Shown in pieces: positions 59,150-64,000 of a stretch of DNA of 64,000 nt (position 1 is the first letter of the stretch; every line of letters begins with the position of its first letter). The stretch is taken from the NCBI GenBank assembly GCA_015680685.1, contig MNCI01005599.1:361331-425330 (forward strand), in the 5' to 3' direction. The position numbers and the translations under genes are program-made. The stretch is from Gnetum montanum. Taxonomy: Eukaryota > Streptophyta > Gnetopsida > Gnetales > Gnetaceae. The notes below the pieces were generated by a model. The model had not been told where the DNA came from, searched no databases, and saw only the letters and a program-made list of their open reading frames with translations.

Positions 59150-62100
59150 ACCATTTCATTAGGAATCCTTCAAACCAAACGTCACCCAAAATCCATATTG
59201 TTATGCTCACTTATGCCGTATCTGATTGGATTTGGGTTAGAAACCTTCTTAGAAAATTAGCTGATCATATGAGTCCTCTTATCTATTTATAGATTATTGG
59301 GAATGAACCATGTAAATTTGATTTAGGTTTTAGTGTTAACTTGATTTCTAATGAGATGTATATTTCTTGAAAATTGTTGCCTCTCAAGAAGGGCTATATT
59401 CAATTGGAATTGGTAGACTAGTCCATTATTGTTCCATTGTGATTGGTAGAAGACATTGTGACTACTGTTTGTGGGTGATCTTATCTTATCGATTTCGTAG
59501 TAATCAAAGTTGAGAACTGTAAGGGGGACTTCCTAATCATTATGGGAAGGGCATGGCTAAGCATTGTTGATGCAAGAATAGACATCAAATATCTTTCCTT
59601 AGAAATATGTAATGAAAATGCATTTGAAAAGATTGAGAAGAAGTGAATTTCATGCATTGCATACAGTGACACAAGGTGTAATTACATGTAGAAACTTTGG
59701 TACATGAAATGAGCATTTATTTCCACATGCAAGCAATGTGCACATGAGATAGATATTCAAAGGTGTTTGTATGAAACAACCACAAAAAAAGAGGCCACCC
59801 AGTGAATGACTGCTGATTCTAAAAGAAACACAATGTGCATTGAACCTACTGAGAGCTTAACATGTGCTTATGTTGCAGGCATGGATGAACTAGAGCAAGT
59901 TCATCACCAACTCTCTAATGATGAAAATGATTATACTAATTAGGAAAAGTTGGATGTCCTTGAAAATTTCAAACAAGAGTCGTTAGAGTTGAAAACTCTA
60001 CCTACTGGTTTGAAATATGCATTCTTAAAAAATGGCAAGCCAATCATACTTAATGCAAAATTTGCTCTAGAGTAGAAAGCAAAACTATTGAAAGTGGTTA
60101 ACAGATGACCAACAACCTTTTCCTTGTCATGTATTGAACTCATTGGAATTGATCTATGGATATGCCAAGACCACATTTATACTAATTCGTCCATAAAGCC
60201 AAGGAGGCAACCACAATAGCGGTTGAACCCCAAATTGAAGTAGATCATCAAAGAGGAGATTGAACAACTCCTCAAAGCAAGGTTCATCTATCTCACTGTG
60301 GATAGTGAGTGGGTCAACCCACTCATGATAGTGCTAAAGAAAGGAGGTAAATGATAGGTTTGTATCGACTTTAGGCTATTAAACATGGTAACATTCAAAG
60401 ATCATTTCCATTGTCTTCGTTGATCAGGTGTTGGACACCATATTTGGGCATTGCTATTATAATTTTTTAAAAGCTTATAGTGGCTATAACCAAATCTAGA
60501 TTGCACCAAAAGACCAAGCCAAAACAACATTCATGAATCCTTGGGGGACCTTTGCATATCGTAAGATGCCTTTTGGTTTGTGCAATGCTCCTACCACTTT
60601 TCAGTGCCTGGTTTTAAGCATCTTTCAGCAGCATATTGGCAGTGAAGTGGAAGTCTTTATGGATGACTTCTTCACTTATGGCACTACATTCGAGAAAGCC
60701 TTGCACCGCCTTGAGCAAGTACTCAAAAGATGTGTGGAAGCAAACCTATGGCTCAACTAGCAAAAAATCCATCTCATGCTCCAAGAAGGCATTGTATTGG
60801 GGTATATAATTTTGCAAGAAGCGATAGAGGTAGACCTTGAAAAGACAAAGGGCATTCAAGGAATCACCCATCAACCAAAAATTGTAAAAGATGTTCAATC
60901 ATTCCTTGGACACACTAGTTACTATTAGTGATTTATAGAGAATTTCTCTAAGATCACAAAATTGTTGGTTAAACTGATAAAGAAGGATGCTCCATTTGTT
61001 TGGACTAAGGAGTGTGAATATGCATTTCAATAACTAAAGGAAAAATTCATAGAAACTTCAATTCTTCAAGCACCAAATTGGTCCAAACCATTTCATATCA
61101 TGATAGATGCATCTAATTATGCCTTGGGAGCTATGCTTACATAGTTGGAAAATCGAAAAAATTCATATTATATCCACTACACAAGTTAAAACATTGTGGT
61201 TGCATAGCTCAGTTACACCATCACAGAGAAAGAACGGATGGTAGTGGTGTATGCTCTAAAAAAGTTTAGGCACTATGTGCTTGGATATAAAATGTTTGTG
61301 CACATTGATCACAGTGCCATCCACTTCCTAATGAACAATCCAATGGTAAGTCCCCTATCATATAGTGGTTTGTGATCTTGCAGGAATTTGATCTCATGAT
61401 GGTAGATTGAAAGGAAACTAAGAATGTGGTTGCTAACCATCTCTCTTGATTACAATTGGATGATGAAGAGGAGGAGAGCTCACTCTCTGATCAAGTTTGA
61501 GATGAACTTCTCTTTTCCAGTGCAATTAATGAACAAATGCCCACAAAATCCAAATGGTATGATGGCATCCTCACTTACCTCTCACTTAAGAAATGCCACA
61601 AGATCTAGACTACAGGATGAAACAACAATTTTTGCATTAGGCTAAGCACTTCATGGAAATCAACGGACAACTTTACAAGGTGTGTGTCGATGACTTGGTT
61701 TGTTGGTGTGTCCTTGATAAAGATTAATTGTGCATCCTCCAGGATGCTCACAAAGGTCCTTGCAAAGGCCACTATGCAAAGAGATGCATGTTCATAAAAA
61801 TCCTTATGGTAGGATACTATTGGCCCATAATCTTTAGAGATGCCCACCAGTTTGTCTGATCCTGTAAACACTATCAATGAGATGGTGGAATAACCGCACA
61901 AATGGAGAGTCCTCAATAGTGAATTCAACCACTAGAACCCTTTGACATATGGGGCATATATTTCATGGATCTCATCACATCCATGTCCAACGGAAAGGCC
62001 TATATTATCATAGCCATTAACTACTATACCAAATGGGCTAAAGAAATAGCCATCATTAATTGCACATCATCCACTGCTACTCGATTTGTATAACAACACA

Positions 62101-62830
62101 TTATAAATAGGTTTGGGATGCCATGTGCATTAATTTCTGACAATGAAATACACTTCACAGGCACCACTTTTTAGAAACTCATGCAATGCTTGGGGGTTGA
62201 ACACAAATTAACAACACCCTATCATCCTAGGCCAATGATCAAGTAGAGGTTATTAATAGAGAGATCACAAAGATTCTAACAAAAACTATTAGCAAATATA
62301 GGAGAGATTAGAGTAGGAAACTCAACGATGCTCTTTGGGCCTATTGCTCAACATGGAAACTCCCTATTGGCTACTCTCCCTATGAGTTGGTGTATAGGAA
62401 ACTTCCAACACTTTTAATTCAATTTGAGCTATGTACACTCTCAATAGCCTGTGACTTGTACCTTGACCTAAGTCTGGCATACAAAGAAATACTGATCAAC
62501 CTAAATGTGTTAGACGAACATCAATTAGTGGCCCTATCCTTGAATGAAGTGCACAAGACATTCAATAAACAACGAAATGACCTAAGAATCAGAAGGATAA
62601 AACTTTAGCATGGAGATAACGTCCTTTACTAGAGCCCCACACATGCTTCTCAAAAAACCAAATTCCAAACATTGTGAAAGGGGCCTTATACAATCAATGA
62701 AACCTTTTCTTTTAGGTCCATGATCATATACAAACCTAAAAGCCCAAACAAGAAGTAGTTGGTCAATATCCAATAGGTAAAGCCTTTCCACAAGCTCAAG
62801 CAAGCCAGTGTAACAAATACCTGAATGGAT
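59150..62830 (+). pseudogene. Ty3/gypsy pol (protease to integrase), decayed
   Basis: Protease region about 59300-59600 (CKFDLGFSVNLIS), with the DSG triad altered. Reverse transcriptase: AYSGYNQI (about 60475; the catalytic Asp before it is lost), WGTFAYRKMPFGLCNAPTTF (about 60540) and FMDDFFTYG (about 60656), the intact catalytic box. RNase H: KPFHIMIDASNYALGAML (about 61085) and VHIDHSAIHFLMN (about 61300). Integrase: IIAINYYTKWA (first Asp to Asn, about 62010), SDNEIHFTGTTF (about 62140), EVINREITKI (about 62250), then YSPYELVYRKLPTLLIQFEL (about 62370-62420) and a C-terminal domain. Frequent stops. Confidence 0.85.
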
Positions 62831-63924
62831 GGACAACCACACTTAATCTTTTAGATCGTCTCCTTCCAAATCAGTCATGGGAGAGATGGCCATCCATGTT
62901 AATCATATACATGGCTCCTCAATTTTTCTATTTTTTGTTTTGCACATTTCTGTTTTTGCAAATTATTTATTTTACATCTTTTTGATTTTTTTCAATTTTT
63001 TCCATTTTACACCATTTTTTGTTTTACACCATCATTAGTATTTTTAAATTTTTCTTAAATATTTTACAATTTCTTATATATTTTGCTTTATTTTAGTGTG
63101 ATTTTCTAATTTTTGTTAATAAATGTGCTTTGTGACAATAAGACATAGTGGAGTTGTAGTTGTTGCTAATGGTTGTTTGCACTTAATGTTTTTGTTTGCT
63201 AATTTTTGGGTTCTATGTTTGAATTTTTGTACCGATGACTAAGATATGGTTTGTTTTTAAAGGTATAGGCAGTGAGTCCATGACATCCACCCATCCACAA
63301 AAATCTATGGTTTTCCTCATTTTGGGAATATGAGGTCCCTTCCATTAAATAAACCTTTAATAAATTTGTGACCCTGGTGGTTTCCAAAATTAGGAAGGAT
63401 TGAAAGATTTGCATAGGGTGTGACTTCAAGGGGACTCAATACTCTTTGTACTCTTCTACTTGGGTGCATGAGTGTTTATATGGATTTCTTACCATTCTGT
63501 GTCGATCATAAATAGGAAGTTAAATAAGTCTTTGCACGGTGTGGTTCCCATTCGAAAAAGAGAGAGAGAGAAGAAGAAAAAGAAACAAAGAACACAAAAA
63601 AATAATATAAAAAAATCATGGGAATTTAAAGCACACCCCTTAGAAAAATAAATGGGCTACAAGCATTGGTTATGGGACTAGAAAGACATGTTATCCATGC
63701 TTGAAGGTCCCCTCTAACTAAGGCCCTCCCTCACCTGTTGCTTTTCTTCTCTTCTCTTTAAGGAATGGTGGTTTTTTTGTAGAAGCACTCTTGTGTCTCA
63801 AGGGGGTGGATTAATCTTGGAGTGATGATGCAAATTCACTAAAAGTAGTTGGTTTTGGTTTGGACTGAGGATGGATCTTCTTAGGTCATTCAAACACAAT
63901 TCTAAAAGGGACTTTTTATGATCT
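62831..63924 (+). other. post-integrase region of the plus gypsy element
   Basis: No domain. T-rich near 62920-63110, with a GA-rich simple repeat at 63556-63590. AAAGCACACCCCTTAG near 63630 matches the reverse complement of the spacer near 46170, which confirms kinship with the minus-strand element. Confidence 0.6.
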
Positions 63925-64000
63925 TAATGAGTGGTGAGGTATCCCTACACTCAACCATACGAATACGAGCACTTCACACACGATCTAGTCGAACTCCGTA
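63925..64000 (-). repeat. LTR end entering from the right edge
   Basis: TAATGAGTGGTGAGGTATCCCTACACTCAACCATACG and on is the reverse complement of the 3' end of the LTR type seen at 57612. No primer-binding site precedes it, so it is a solo LTR or a 3' LTR of a minus-strand copy. The left flank GATCT is a candidate target duplication. Confidence 0.75.

Larger units (their letters stand above)
54850..63924 (+). mobile_element. Ty3/gypsy element (plus), 3' part beyond the window
   Basis: 5' LTR, primer-binding site, gag, protease, reverse transcriptase, RNase H and integrase lie in order, followed by a post-integrase region that matches the spacer of the minus-strand element. It is a diverged member of the same family and is divergently oriented to it. 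gag is split by a solo LTR (57612-58396), and a further LTR begins at 63925. The extra ORF and 3' LTR, if present, lie outside the window. Confidence 0.85.

Overview
The window is nuclear DNA from a seed plant with a large, repeat-filled genome. It contains one ordinary plant gene, a group E-type bZIP, in about 4 kb. Most of the rest is old, decayed LTR retrotransposons with LINE fragments. The AT-rich, stop-ridden, nested repeats and the long intergenic distance suggest a gymnosperm such as a conifer or cycad. I cannot fix the species from sequence alone. Very few of the open frames outside the bZIP gene are intact coding sequence.

Layout. 1-2714: 3' end of a Ty3/gypsy element (plus) with its 3' LTR, inserted in a LINE fragment (2720-3915). 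3.9-11 kb: unassigned AT-rich DNA, one copy of a 1.6-kb dispersed repeat and a short minisatellite. 11.04-12.11 kb: GC-rich block. 12.1-18.0 kb: degenerate Ty1/copia element (plus). 18.4-21.8 kb: a 3'-truncated relative of it on the minus strand. 21.8-29.4 kb: Ty3/gypsy integrase fragment, second copy of the dispersed repeat with an array of a palindromic motif, and a decayed coding-like region ending in a coiled coil and a polypurine tract. 29.7-32.2 kb: cascade of tandem duplications. 33.9-37.85 kb: bZIP gene on the minus strand, four coding exons, 457 residues. 38.7-39.9 kb: second LINE fragment. 40035-54164: full-length Ty3/gypsy element on the minus strand with 5-bp target-site duplication AGAGG. 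54323-54850: foldback element. 54850 onward: related Ty3/gypsy element (plus), its gag split by a solo LTR (57612-58396), running to about 63924 where another LTR begins.

Three points stand out. First, the gypsy family carries an extra reading frame of about 950 codons between integrase and the 3' polypurine tract. It has a plant-transposon-protein-like region and a long coiled coil, and it is preceded by a U3-like promoter module, a probable intron and an internal copy of the polypurine tract. Its start and C-terminal block recur in the element at the window start. Second, the 476-bp perfect inverted repeat beside the N gap (40670-41145 and 41358-41833) is best read as a misoriented contig. 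Turning it round restores a solo LTR nested in the 3' LTR with a CTAGA target duplication. Third, the bZIP has Lys where most bZIPs have the DNA-contacting Asn, with a perfectly spaced zipper behind it.

How the parts work together: the bZIP gene stands alone as a transcription unit. The elements are mostly fossils, many with in-frame stops and altered catalytic residues.
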